Assembly (NCBI GenBank): GCA_963805705.1
Contig: CAWDVH010000001.1
Location: forward strand, 1,736,001 to 1,800,000
Source: CAWDVH01 sp963805705
Lineage (GTDB): Bacteria > Actinomycetota > Actinomycetes > Streptosporangiales > Streptosporangiaceae
Direction: 5' to 3'
Length of the DNA stretch: 64,000 nt
The position numbers and the translations under genes were made by a program. Shown piece after piece: positions 26,578-35,598 of this stretch. Under the pieces are notes generated by a model. The model saw only the letters and a list, made by a program, of their open reading frames with translations. It searched no databases and had not been told where the DNA came from. Within the stretch, counting starts at the first letter, position 1. Every line of letters begins with the position of its first letter.

Positions 26578-28160
26578 CCGCGTCCCTCGCCGCGCTCGCG
26601 CCGACGATCAGCGCGCCGCACATCGAGTACGGCCGGCTCTCGCCCCTGCTCCTGGTCTTCGGGGCCGCGATAGCCGGGGTCCTGATCGAGGCCTTCGCGC
26701 CCCGGCACCTGCGCCGCGTCCTGCACATCACGCTGACGCTCGGCAGCCTCGCCGGGGCGTTCGTCCTGGTCATCGTGGTGGCGGCGAGCGGGTCGCTGTT
26801 CGCGAACGGCAGCCCGGGCCGGATCGGGGCCGTCGGGGCGATCGGGGTGGACGGGCCCACCCTCTTCATCTGGGGCACGATCCTGGTCCTGGCGTTCATC
26901 AGCGTGCTGCTGATCGCCGAGTCCTCGCACGAGGTCAGCGCGTTCGCGGCGCAGGCCGCCGCGATACCGGGCAGCGAGCAGGAGCGCGAGGGGCTGCTCG
27001 CGGGCATCAGCCACACCGAGGTCTACCCGCTGACGCTCTTCGCCATCGGCGGCATGCTGCTGTTCCCGGCGTCGAACGACCTGCTCACCATGTTCATCGC
27101 GCTGGAAGTGCTGTCGCTGCCGCTCTACCTGCTCTGCGGGCTGGCCAGGCGCCGCCGGCTGCTGTCGCAGGAAGCGGCCGTGAAGTACTTCCTGCTCGGC
27201 GCGTTCTCCTCGGCGTTCTTCCTGTTCGGCGTGGCCATGCTGTACGGCTTTTCCGGCTCGGTGCGGCTGTCGGCCATCGCCGCGGCGGCCTCGGCCGATA
27301 CCAGCGGCGGCACGCTGCTGTTCGCCGGGATCGCCCTGCTCGGCCTCGGCCTGCTCTTCAAGATCGGCGCGGTGCCGTTCCACAGCTGGAAGCCGGACGT
27401 CTACCAGGGCGCGCCCACGCCGGTCACCGCGCTGATGGCCTCGTGCACGCTGGTCTCCGCGTTCGGCGCCCTGCTGCGGGTCTTCTACGTCGCCTTCGGC
27501 CAGCTGACCTGGGACTGGCGGCCCGTCATGGCCGGGATCGCCATCCTGACCATGCTGGTGGGATCCATCGTCGCGATCACCCAGACCGACGTGAAGCGGC
27601 TGCTCGCCTACTCCTCCATCGCCCAGGCCGGGTACGTGCTCACCGGCGTGGTCGCGGCCGACGTGGCCGGCCTGTCCAGCAGCCTGTTCTACCTCGCCGC
27701 CTACGGCTTCGCGGTGATCGGGGCGTTCGCCGTGGTCACCCTGGTCCGCGATCACACCGGCGAGGCCGCGCACCTGTCCCGGTGGGCCGGGCTCGGCAGG
27801 CGCTCGCCCCTGCTGGCCGGGGTCTTCGCCTTCTTCCTGATCGCCTTCGCCGGCATCCCGCTGACCAGCGGCTTCACCGGCAAGTTCGCCGTCTTCGCGG
27901 CGGCGATCGGCGGCGGGGCGCTGCCCCTGGTCGTCGTCGGAGTAATCAGCAGCGCGATCCTGGCCTTCCCCTACGTCCGCGTGATCGTGCTGATGTTCTT
28001 CAGCGACCCCGCCGTCGACGGGCCGGCGGTGGTCAGGCCCAGTGTCTTCACCGGCCTGGCCGTCGCGATCGGCGCGGCGGTGACGCTCGTGCTCGGCATC
28101 GTGCCGCAGCCCCTGCTCAGCCTGGCCAATCATGCCGCGACCCAGCTCTTCGTCCGCTGA
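26574..28160 (+). CDS. nuoN: NADH-quinone oxidoreductase subunit N
   Basis: The 528-residue antiporter-like subunit next to NuoK completes complex I. Motifs include LLTMFIALEVLSLPLYLLCG, GAVPFHSWKPDVYQGAPTPV and TQTDVKRLLAYSSIAQAGYV. The GTG at 26574 has AAAGGAG 6 nt upstream and overlaps the nuoM stop. No terminator with a T-tract is evident in the following 160 bp. Confidence 0.96.
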   Translation: MTASLAALAPTISAPHIEYGRLSPLLLVFGAAIAGVLIEAFAPRHLRRVLHITLTLGSLAGAFVLVIVVAASGSLFANGSPGRIGAVGAIGVDGPTLFIWGTILVLAFISVLLIAESSHEVSAFAAQAAAIPGSEQEREGLLAGISHTEVYPLTLFAIGGMLLFPASNDLLTMFIALEVLSLPLYLLCGLARRRRLLSQEAAVKYFLLGAFSSAFFLFGVAMLYGFSGSVRLSAIAAAASADTSGGTLLFAGIALLGLGLLFKIGAVPFHSWKPDVYQGAPTPVTALMASCTLVSAFGALLRVFYVAFGQLTWDWRPVMAGIAILTMLVGSIVAITQTDVKRLLAYSSIAQAGYVLTGVVAADVAGLSSSLFYLAAYGFAVIGAFAVVTLVRDHTGEAAHLSRWAGLGRRSPLLAGVFAFFLIAFAGIPLTSGFTGKFAVFAAAIGGGALPLVVVGVISSAILAFPYVRVIVLMFFSDPAVDGPAVVRPSVFTGLAVAIGAAVTLVLGIVPQPLLSLANHAATQLFVR

Positions 28161-28323
28161 CCGGCACGGCCGAATTTCGCGGGGGCCCCTGGTGTCCGGC
28201 CGCCGCGCAGCGGGCATGCCCTCGGATAACCGCCCCCGCGCGCATATCTTGGGGGTGGACTGGCCCGCACCGTGCTGGCCGCAGGTCAGCAGCCAGGGCC
28301 AGCTGAGCGATAAGGGAGCATGA

Positions 28324-29319
28324 TTGATCACCGAAGTGCCCGTGGAACTGTCAGACGCCGCGCTGGCAGCAGATGTCGTTGACGGCCTGGCGCTAGTAGA
28401 GGACGGCCTGCGGGAGGCCGCGCAGGCGCAGCACGAGCTGCTCGCCGACACGTCGGCGTACCTGATCAATGCCGGCGGCAAGCGGCTGCGCGCCATGCTG
28501 GTCCTGCTGGCCGCCCAGTTCGGCAACCCCAAAGACGAGCGGATCGTGTCGGCCGCCGTCGCGATCGAGCTCACCCACGTGGCGACGCTCTACCACGATG
28601 ACGTGATGGACGAGGCGCAGGTCCGGCGGGGCGTGCCGAGCGCCCACGCCCGCTGGGACAACACGGTCGCCATCCTGACCGGGGACTACCTGTTCGCGCG
28701 CGCGTCCCAGATCCTGGCCGGCCTGGGCGAGGACGCGATCAGGATCCAGGCGCAGACATTCGGGCGCCTGGTGAACGGCCAGATCGCCGAGACCGTGGGA
28801 CCGCGCCCGGGCGAGGACCCGCTGCGCCACTATCTGGGCGTGCTGACCGAGAAGACGGCCGCGCTGCTGGCCACGGCCGGGCAGTTCGGCGCGATGTTCT
28901 CCGGGGCGCCGGAGGGCGTAGCGGCCAGTATCAGCCGGGCGTGCGAGGCATGGGGCGTGGCGTTCCAGCTTTCCGACGACATCCTCGATGTGGCCAGCGA
29001 GTCCGCGCAGTCGGGCAAGACGCCGGGGACCGACCTGCGGGAAGGAGTCCGGACCATGCCCGTGCTGCACGCGCTGCGCTCGGCCGGTCCTGGCGACGCC
29101 CGGCTGGTGGAGCTGCTGAGCAGCAGTGACCTGACCGATCCCGCGCTGCACGCCGAGGCGCTGGCCCTGCTGCGCGCGCACCCGGCGATGCAGATGGCGC
29201 GGGCCGACCTGCGGCACTGGTCCGACGCGGCCAGGGACGAGATACTCGCCCTGCCCGACGTTCCGGCCCGGGCGGCCTTCGAGGCGCTGTGCGAGTTCGT
29301 CACCGAGCGCACGGGCTAG
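28324..29319 (+). CDS. Polyprenyl (heptaprenyl-type) diphosphate synthase
   Basis: The 331-residue trans-isoprenyl diphosphate synthase elongates allylic diphosphates, most likely for the menaquinone side chain given its position after menG/menJ/nuo (compare grcC1 next to menJ in mycobacteria). It has the first Asp-rich motif YHDDVMDEAQVRRG (DDxxD) and the second motif FQLSDDILDVASE. The start is a TTG at 28324 preceded by AAGGGAG; a GTG at 28333 is an alternative. Chain length cannot be set from sequence by eye. Confidence 0.88.
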   Translation: MITEVPVELSDAALAADVVDGLALVEDGLREAAQAQHELLADTSAYLINAGGKRLRAMLVLLAAQFGNPKDERIVSAAVAIELTHVATLYHDDVMDEAQVRRGVPSAHARWDNTVAILTGDYLFARASQILAGLGEDAIRIQAQTFGRLVNGQIAETVGPRPGEDPLRHYLGVLTEKTAALLATAGQFGAMFSGAPEGVAASISRACEAWGVAFQLSDDILDVASESAQSGKTPGTDLREGVRTMPVLHALRSAGPGDARLVELLSSSDLTDPALHAEALALLRAHPAMQMARADLRHWSDAARDEILALPDVPARAAFEALCEFVTERTG

Positions 29320-29392
29320 GCGCCGGCCCGGGCGGTCGCGGCCCGGCTCAGGCCAGGGCACGGCGCGGCACGGCGCGCTAGCATGCTGATCA

Positions 29393-30283
29393 ATGAGAAC
29401 CTCTGGGCGCATGGCGAACGAATCGCCGGAACCGGTCACGGGCGAGCTGGCCGCCCCTGGCCGCCTGGTCACCAGGAACACCGACTTCGTGCAGTCCCTG
29501 GACCGCGGGCTGGCCGTGATCCGCGCGTTCGGCCCCGAACGGGAGCGGCTGAGCCTGAGCGAGGTAGCGCAGGCCACGGGGCTGACCCGCGCCGCGGCGC
29601 GCCGGTTCCTGCTGACCCTGGTCAAGCTCGGCTACGTGCGCAGCGACGGCAGGAAGTTCTCGCTGCGACCGCGGGTGCTTGAGCTCGGCTACGCCTACCT
29701 GTCCGGGCTGGCCCTGCCCGAGGTGGCCGCGCCGCACGTGGAGGAGCTCGTCGCGCGGCTGCACGAGTCGTCCTCCATCTCCGTGCTGGACGGCGATCAC
29801 ATCGTCTACGTCGTGCGGGTGCCGACCAAGCGGATCATGACCGTGGCCATCTCGGTCGGCACGCGGTTTCCCGCCTACGCCACGTCCATGGGCCGGGTGC
29901 TGCTCGCGGCGGCCAGCGAGGAGGAGCTCGACCGCTACCTCAGCGAGGTCACCTTCGAGCCGCTCACCCGCCGGACCGTGACCGATCCCGCCCGGCTCCG
30001 GGTGATCCTGGGCGATGTCGCGCGGCAGGGATACGCGATCGTCGACCAGGAGCTTGAGGAGGGCCTGCGCGCCGTCGCCGCCCCGATCCGCGGCGCGGCC
30101 GATGTCGGGACCGCCGCGATCAACGTTTCCGCGCACGCGAGCCGGGTCAGCATGGCCGTCCTGCGCGCCGAGATCCTGCCCGCGCTGCTCCAGACGGCTC
30201 GCCAGATCGAGACAGACCTGCAGGCCCAGCCGGCCCAGCAGGCCGCCGTGCCGCGGCTGGGGCCGGGCCCGCCGCCCGGCTGA
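29393..30283 (+). CDS. IclR-family transcriptional regulator
   Basis: The 296-residue regulator has an N-terminal winged helix (about 35-100; LSLSEVAQATGLTRAAARRF is the helix-turn-helix) and a C-terminal effector domain with the IclR hallmarks TRFPAYATSMGRVLLA and GYAIVDQELEEGLRAVAAPI. The N-terminal sequence SLDRGLAVIRAF resembles PcaR/PobR-type activators of aromatic catabolism. The ATG at 29393 or the in-frame ATG at 29411 may be used. It precedes a five-gene ABC importer and probably controls it. An N-terminal 25-residue and C-terminal Pro/Gln-rich tail are not part of the fold. Confidence 0.88.
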   Translation: MRTSGRMANESPEPVTGELAAPGRLVTRNTDFVQSLDRGLAVIRAFGPERERLSLSEVAQATGLTRAAARRFLLTLVKLGYVRSDGRKFSLRPRVLELGYAYLSGLALPEVAAPHVEELVARLHESSSISVLDGDHIVYVVRVPTKRIMTVAISVGTRFPAYATSMGRVLLAAASEEELDRYLSEVTFEPLTRRTVTDPARLRVILGDVARQGYAIVDQELEEGLRAVAAPIRGAADVGTAAINVSAHASRVSMAVLRAEILPALLQTARQIETDLQAQPAQQAAVPRLGPGPPPG

Positions 30284-30372
30284 CACCGGCCCGGCGGACC
30301 GGGGCCGGCCGGGACGAGCCGTTTCGCGAAATGCCGGTCTTTTACCCCCCGCCCGAGGTCTGGCGGGGGCTG

Positions 30373-30426
30373 TTGACAGTCGCTCAGACAGCGTGGTTAA
30401 GTTCTACATTGCGTATAGTCGTACGC
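30373..30426 (+). promoter_or_regulatory. Promoter and palindrome upstream of the ABC importer operon
   Basis: A perfect -35 hexamer TTGACA (30373-30378) is followed after 18 nt by TTAAGT (30397-30402), a weak -10. Just downstream, GCGTA and TACGC (30411-30415, 30422-30426) form an inverted repeat with a 6-nt centre, a candidate operator for the upstream IclR protein. The leader to the ATG at 30535 is about 125 nt and ends with AAGGAG. Confidence 0.5.
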
Positions 30427-30534
30427 TGAGCGAACATCCGGCGGTGCCGCCCGAGAAAGTCGGCCACGAAGCAAAGCTGCGGGCCTGACGGAGCGGCCGG
30501 CGGCTCGCGGGCGCTAAGTTTCGAAGGAGACGGA

Positions 30535-31884
30535 ATGGACCGTCAGGAATCAGACAACAGGATGCTGCCCGATCAGCCGATCGCGCGGCGTTCTTTGCTC
30601 AAGGGCGCCGGCGCGGGAGCGCTGGCGGTTGGCGCCGGCGGATTCCTCAGCGCCTGCGGTTCCGGGCTCAAGGGCACCGGCACGGCGTCCAGCACCGGGA
30701 CCATCACTATCGGATTCATCACGCCGCTCACTGGCCAGCTGGCCGGCTTCGCCTCCGGTGACGAGTACGTGCTCAACCAGATCAAGCGAACCCAGTCGTT
30801 CAAGAACGGGATCAAGATCGGCAAGAAGACGTACAAAATCAACATCGTCACCCAGGACAGCCAGTCGAGCCCCACCAGGGCCGGGCAGGTGGCCGAGCAG
30901 CTGATCCAGCAGAACCACGTGGACATGATCCTCACGACCTCGACGCCGGAGACGACCAACCCGGTGGCGACGGCGTGCGAGAAGCTGGGCACGCCGTGCC
31001 TGTCCACGGTGGTCCCGTGGGAATCCTGGTACGCGGCCCTCGGCGGCAATCCGGAGAAGCCGACGACGGACTTCAAGTTCGCGTCCATGTTCTTCTTCGG
31101 GCTGAAGGAATTCCAGGGCTGTTTCGCGCCGATGTGGAACCGCATCCCGACCAATAAGGTCGTGGCCTGCCAGTACCCGAACGATGCCGACGGGAATGCC
31201 TTCCGCGGGGGATTCATACCGCTGATCAAGCAATCGGGCTATACGCCGGTCGACGGCGGGGCCTATACCGACGGCATCACCGACTTCACCACGATGATCG
31301 CGGATTTCAAGGCCAGGGGCTGCGAGGTCTACAGCAACTGCCCGCTGCCGCCGGACTTCAACACCTTCTGGAAGCAGGCCTCCCAGCAGGGCTTCAAGCC
31401 CAAGCTCGCTACCGTGGCCAAGGTGCTGCTGTTCCCTGCGGACACGGTCGCCCTCGGGCCGCTGGTCAACAACGTGGCCACCGACTCATGGTGGGGGCCG
31501 TACATGCCGTACACCTCCTCGCTCGACCGGGTGTCGGCCGCCGCGCTGGCCGCGGGGTACGAGGCATCGACGGGCAAGCAGTGGGTGCAGTCGATCGGCT
31601 CGACGTACTCGCTGTTCGAGGTCGCCTACGCGGCCCTCGGCGAGGTCAGCGACCCGCACGACAAGGCCGAGCTGGCCATGTCGCTGCACAGCGTCGACTA
31701 CACCGGCATGTGCGGCGCGATCAACTTCGCCGCCGGCCCGGCGCCGGGGGTCGGGATCATCCCGCCCGTCGGCGCCCAGTGGAAGGCCTCGACCGGCAAG
31801 TACCCGTTTGAGATGAAGGTCGTCGACAACACGCTGAACCCGAGCGTGAAGATCGGGGCGGATCTCGAGCCAACGAATGCCTGA
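30535..31884 (+). CDS. ABC transporter substrate-binding lipoprotein (HAAT/LivJ or UrtA type)
   Basis: The 449-residue periplasmic-binding protein has a Tat-type lipoprotein signal: twin Arg in IARRSLLKGAG and lipobox LSAC (Cys about 41). The mature part is a type I binding fold (TITIGFITPLTGQLAGFASGDEYVLNQI), as in branched-chain amino acid, amide and urea receptors. AAGGAG lies 7 nt before the ATG. Its 3' end overlaps the next gene by 8 nt. The ligand is not deducible; length and cysteine pattern fit the larger Peripla_BP_6 proteins rather than classical LivJ. Confidence 0.87.
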   Translation: MDRQESDNRMLPDQPIARRSLLKGAGAGALAVGAGGFLSACGSGLKGTGTASSTGTITIGFITPLTGQLAGFASGDEYVLNQIKRTQSFKNGIKIGKKTYKINIVTQDSQSSPTRAGQVAEQLIQQNHVDMILTTSTPETTNPVATACEKLGTPCLSTVVPWESWYAALGGNPEKPTTDFKFASMFFFGLKEFQGCFAPMWNRIPTNKVVACQYPNDADGNAFRGGFIPLIKQSGYTPVDGGAYTDGITDFTTMIADFKARGCEVYSNCPLPPDFNTFWKQASQQGFKPKLATVAKVLLFPADTVALGPLVNNVATDSWWGPYMPYTSSLDRVSAAALAAGYEASTGKQWVQSIGSTYSLFEVAYAALGEVSDPHDKAELAMSLHSVDYTGMCGAINFAAGPAPGVGIIPPVGAQWKASTGKYPFEMKVVDNTLNPSVKIGADLEPTNA

Positions 31885-32722
31885 TGCCGCGGGGGCGGCC
31901 CTGCTGGAGCTTGACGGAGTTACCAAGAGCTTCGGCCGGGTCGTCGTCGCGGACCAGCTGTCACTGCGCATCGGACCGGGGGACATCGTCGGGATCGTCG
32001 GCCCGAACGGCGCGGGCAAGACCAGCCTGTTCGGCCTGATCGCCGGTGACCTCGCCCCCGAGTCGGGCGTGATCCGGCTGGATGGCGCCGAGGTGACGCG
32101 GCTCGACACCGCGTCCCGGTGCCGGCTCGGCATCGGGCGGACCTACCAGGTGCCCAGGCCCTTCGGGGCGATGACGGTCTTCGAGAACGTGCTGGTCTCC
32201 GCCCAGCAGGGCGCGGGCCTGCGCCGGGGGGCAAGCTACGCGGCCGCCTCGGCCGTGCTGGAGCGCACCGGCCTGGCCCGTGAGGCCAACAACCCGGCCG
32301 AGCGCCTCGGGCTGCTGCAGCGCAAGCGCCTCGAGCTGGCCCGCGCGCTCGCCTCGGCGCCGCGGCTGCTGCTCCTGGACGAGGTCGCGGGCGGCCTGAC
32401 CGACCCCGAGGTCGAGGAGCTCGTCGGGATTGTCCGCTCGATCCGGGGCGAGGGAATCGCGATCATCTGGATCGAGCATGTCGTGCGCGCGCTCACGGCC
32501 GCGGTCGAGCGGCTGCTGTGCCTGGCGGGCGGGACCTTCGTGAGCGACGGCACCCCCGCCGCCGTGCTGGCCGACCCGGCGGTCCGCGAGGTCTTCCTCG
32601 GCACCGAGGTCACGACCTCGCTGGCCGGCGCGGGTCCGGGCGCCGGTCACGGCGGGGGCCCAGGCGCTGACGGCGGGCACCAGGGGCCGGGCGGCGGCGG
32701 AACGGGGCGGGAGGCACCATGA
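31877..32722 (+). CDS. ABC transporter ATP-binding protein (LivG type)
   Basis: The 281-residue ATPase has Walker A GPNGAGKTS, Walker B LLLLDEVAGGLTDPE and an H-loop histidine in IWIEHVVRAL. The signature LSGGQ is replaced by LGLLQRKRLELARAL, a non-canonical signature worth noting although LivG-type proteins vary here. The last 35 residues are Gly-rich and low complexity. Start overlaps the binding-protein gene; stop overlaps livF. Confidence 0.9.
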   Translation: MPDAAGAALLELDGVTKSFGRVVVADQLSLRIGPGDIVGIVGPNGAGKTSLFGLIAGDLAPESGVIRLDGAEVTRLDTASRCRLGIGRTYQVPRPFGAMTVFENVLVSAQQGAGLRRGASYAAASAVLERTGLAREANNPAERLGLLQRKRLELARALASAPRLLLLDEVAGGLTDPEVEELVGIVRSIRGEGIAIIWIEHVVRALTAAVERLLCLAGGTFVSDGTPAAVLADPAVREVFLGTEVTTSLAGAGPGAGHGGGPGADGGHQGPGGGGTGREAP

Positions 32723-33477
32723 GCGACGCTGGCCGGCCGCTCCTGGAAGTGCGTGACCTTACCGTGCACCACGGTCAGCTGCAGGCCCTGCATGAGGTGA
32801 GCCTGCGGGTGGCCGAGGGCGAGGTGTACGCGATGATCGGGGCGAACGGCGCCGGCAAGTCGACGCTGCTGCGCGCGATCGCCGGCCTCGACCCGCCCAC
32901 CAGCGGATCGGTCCTGCTCGATGGCGCGGACGTGACCAGGGTGCGGCCCGAGCGCCGGGTGGCGGCCGGGATCGTCATGGTCCCGGAAGGCCGGCGCCTC
33001 TTCCCCTCGCTGACCCTGGAGGAGAACCTGCTGGTCGGCGGCGCCTACGCGCGGCAGGGGCCGTGGAACATCAGCCGCATCTACGAGCTGTTCGGCTGGA
33101 TGCGCGAACGCCGGACGCAGAGCGCGTCGCAGCTATCCGGCGGCGAGCAGCAGGCGGTCGCGATCGGGCGGGCGCTGGTGGCCAACCCCCGGGTGCTGCT
33201 GCTGGACGAGGCCTCACTGGGCCTGGCGCCCGTCGTGGTGCGCCGGATCTACAGCCTGCTCCCCGAGCTGCTCGCCTCCGGCGTCACCATCTTGCTGGTG
33301 GAGCAGGACGTCAGCCAGGTACTGCGCGTCGCGACCCGCATCCACTGCCTGCTCGAGGGGCGGACCACCCTGGAAGGGACGCCCGGCGACCTGAGCGCCG
33401 AGCGCATCGAGGCCGCCTACTTCGGCCTGGCGGCAGGCGCCGACGGGGCGCCAGGACCTGCGGGAGCACGCGCATGA
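32719..33477 (+). CDS. ABC transporter ATP-binding protein (LivF type)
   Basis: The 252-residue second ATPase of the importer has Walker A GANGAGKST, signature QLSGGEQQAVAIGRAL, Walker B VLLLDEASLGLAP and switch sequence LLVEQDVSQVL. It pairs with the LivG-type ATPase to drive import. ATGA overlaps occur on both sides. Confidence 0.92.
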   Translation: MSDAGRPLLEVRDLTVHHGQLQALHEVSLRVAEGEVYAMIGANGAGKSTLLRAIAGLDPPTSGSVLLDGADVTRVRPERRVAAGIVMVPEGRRLFPSLTLEENLLVGGAYARQGPWNISRIYELFGWMRERRTQSASQLSGGEQQAVAIGRALVANPRVLLLDEASLGLAPVVVRRIYSLLPELLASGVTILLVEQDVSQVLRVATRIHCLLEGRTTLEGTPGDLSAERIEAAYFGLAAGADGAPGPAGARA

Positions 33478-34346
33478 GCTGGGTCGACGCGATCCTTCAG
33501 GGGGTGCTGGTCGGGGGACTGTACGCGCTGTTCGCCTGCGGGCTGTCGCTGATGTTCGGCGTCATGAAGGTCATCAACCTCGCGCACGGTGACCTGGCGG
33601 TGGTCGCCGCCTACGTGGCCATCGGCGTGATCGGGATCACCCACCTGCCCACCGTCTGGTCCTTCCTGCTCGTGGTGCCGATCTTCGCCGGACTTGGCTA
33701 CGTCATCCAGCGGACCCTGATCCAGTCGGCCCTGAACCGCAGCGTGCTCACCACGCTGCTGGTGACCTTCGGGCTGTCGGTAGTGATCGAGAACGGCCTG
33801 CAGCAGTTCCTGTCCGCCAACAGCCGATCGCTGCCCATCGGCTCCCTGATATCCGATTCCTTCAGCATCGGCTCGCAGATCAGGATCGCCTACCTGGACC
33901 TGTCCATCCTGGTCATCGCCGTGGCCGTCCTGCTCGGGCTGCAGTATTTCCTGTCCTCGTCCAAGCACGGCAGGCTGATCAGGGCCGTCGCCGATGACCG
34001 CGAGGCGGCGCAGCTGGCCGGGGCCGACTACCGGCACATCTTCGGCATCGCGGCGGCCATCGCGTTCGCGACGGTGGCCTTCGCCGGGCTGGCGTACGGC
34101 ATGTACTCCCAGTTCGACCCGACCATCGGCACCGACCAGCTGCTGCTGTTCGCCTTCGAGGCCGTCGTCATCGGCGGCCTGGGGTCGCTGTGGGGCACGC
34201 TGGTCGGCGGGATCCTGCTCGGGGTGGCACAGCAGATCGGCGCCCAGGTCAACGCCTCCGACCAGGTCCTGGCGGGGCAGCTATTCTTCCTCCTCATGCT
34301 GGTGCTCATACCGCAGGGGATCACCAGCTGGCGGAGGACCGCATGA
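33474..34346 (+). CDS. ABC transporter permease (LivH type)
   Basis: The 290-residue inner-membrane permease has about eight helices. The N-terminus reads QGVLVGGLYALFACGLSLMFGVMKVINLAHGD, the family signature, and the cytoplasmic loop has RAVADDREAAQLAGAD. The ATG at 33474 is the overlap start; the frame is open upstream within livF but that is non-coding. Confidence 0.93.
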   Translation: MSWVDAILQGVLVGGLYALFACGLSLMFGVMKVINLAHGDLAVVAAYVAIGVIGITHLPTVWSFLLVVPIFAGLGYVIQRTLIQSALNRSVLTTLLVTFGLSVVIENGLQQFLSANSRSLPIGSLISDSFSIGSQIRIAYLDLSILVIAVAVLLGLQYFLSSSKHGRLIRAVADDREAAQLAGADYRHIFGIAAAIAFATVAFAGLAYGMYSQFDPTIGTDQLLLFAFEAVVIGGLGSLWGTLVGGILLGVAQQIGAQVNASDQVLAGQLFFLLMLVLIPQGITSWRRTA

Positions 34347-35437
34347 GCGCCATCGGGCAGCACGCTCCCCCTGCCGGGGGCACCGCGCCCCCGACCGCAG
34401 TCCGGGTCACCCGGTCGCGGCGGTCAGCTCTCTGGCCGGGAGTCGTCCTGGTGGTGGCCGTTGTCATCCTCGGCTACCTGCCCTACCTGGTGTACTCAGG
34501 CACCACGAGCCTGCTGGTCCAGTTCTTCGCCGTGGTCACGATGGCCAGCATGTGGAATCTGCTGGCCGGCTACGCCGGGCTGGTCTCCGTCGGCCAGCAG
34601 GCGTTCATCGGCCTCGGCTCCTATTTCGTGCTCATCGCCGTCCAGCACGGGCTCAGCCCGTTTGAGGGCCTCCCGGTCGCCGTGCTCGCCTGCGGGGTCA
34701 TCGCGCTGCCCATCTGGTGGCTGGTCTCGCGCCTGCGCACCGGCTATTTCGCCATCACCACCTGGGTCATCGCGTCGGTATGCGAGCTGATCATCATCCG
34801 GTATCCGTCGCTGGGCGGGGGGACCGGGACGCTGCTGGGCGGGTTCCCCGACGTCAGCCAGACGCTGCTGGGGGCCTACATTTACTGGATTGCGCTGGGA
34901 GTCACGGTGATCACGCTGGGCGTGGTGTACTTCCTGCTGCGCAGCCGCACCGGGCTGGTCCTCACCGCGCTGCGGGACGACGAGACCGGGGCGCGCAGCA
35001 TCGGCGGCAAGGTCTCCCGTACCCAGCGGCTGGTTTTCATGGTGGCCGGGGCCGGGTGCGGCGCGGCCGGCGCGGTGCTCATCCTGAGCCAGCCGTTCGT
35101 CCAGCCGACGGCGGCCTTCAGCGTGCAGTGGTCGGCCAAGATGATCTTCGTGACGATCATCGGGGGGATCGGCACGATCGAGGGCCCGATCCTCGGCACG
35201 ATCGTGTTCTTCGTCCTGCAGCAGACCCTCTCCCAGGACGGCACCTGGTACTTCATCATCCTCGGGCTGGTCGCCATGGGGGTCGCCATCTGGGCCCCGC
35301 GCGGGCTGTGGGGAATCATCTCGGACCGGCTCGAGATCCGGCTGTTCCCGACCGGTTACTGGCTCTGGCCGGCTGATGGCCACCGCCGGCCCGGCCTGGG
35401 GCTGGGGGTCCCGTGGCGGCGCGGGTCAGGTGCCTGA
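34343..35437 (+). CDS. ABC transporter permease (LivM type)
   Basis: The 364-residue permease partner has conserved LLAGYAGLVSVGQQAFIGLG and LTALRDDETGARSIGGKV, typical of LivM. The first 30 residues are polar and the last 30 form a cytosolic tail. ATG at 34343 overlaps the LivH stop. It closes the importer operon; msrA follows after 161 bp, a gap in which I see no gene. Confidence 0.92.
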   Translation: MSAIGQHAPPAGGTAPPTAVRVTRSRRSALWPGVVLVVAVVILGYLPYLVYSGTTSLLVQFFAVVTMASMWNLLAGYAGLVSVGQQAFIGLGSYFVLIAVQHGLSPFEGLPVAVLACGVIALPIWWLVSRLRTGYFAITTWVIASVCELIIIRYPSLGGGTGTLLGGFPDVSQTLLGAYIYWIALGVTVITLGVVYFLLRSRTGLVLTALRDDETGARSIGGKVSRTQRLVFMVAGAGCGAAGAVLILSQPFVQPTAAFSVQWSAKMIFVTIIGGIGTIEGPILGTIVFFVLQQTLSQDGTWYFIILGLVAMGVAIWAPRGLWGIISDRLEIRLFPTGYWLWPADGHRRPGLGLGVPWRRGSGA

Positions 35438-35598
35438 GCAGGAAATATCGGACCGGCCTGCTGTTGTTCCCTTCAGTGTGCGCATCCGGCCTGAGAACCG
35501 GTGTCCTGGCCCGGCGGCGGAAAGCGCACACGCGCGGGCGCGCCACCAGCGCGCCTGGCAGTGCCCGGCGATAGCGGGCAGTTCCTGAGGAGGCGGCC

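Noticed and set aside
26457..28574. 705-codon minus-strand frame opposite nuoN
   Set aside because: Shadow frame made of Gln/Arg/Asp/Glu-rich low complexity; nuoN is clearly coding on the plus strand.
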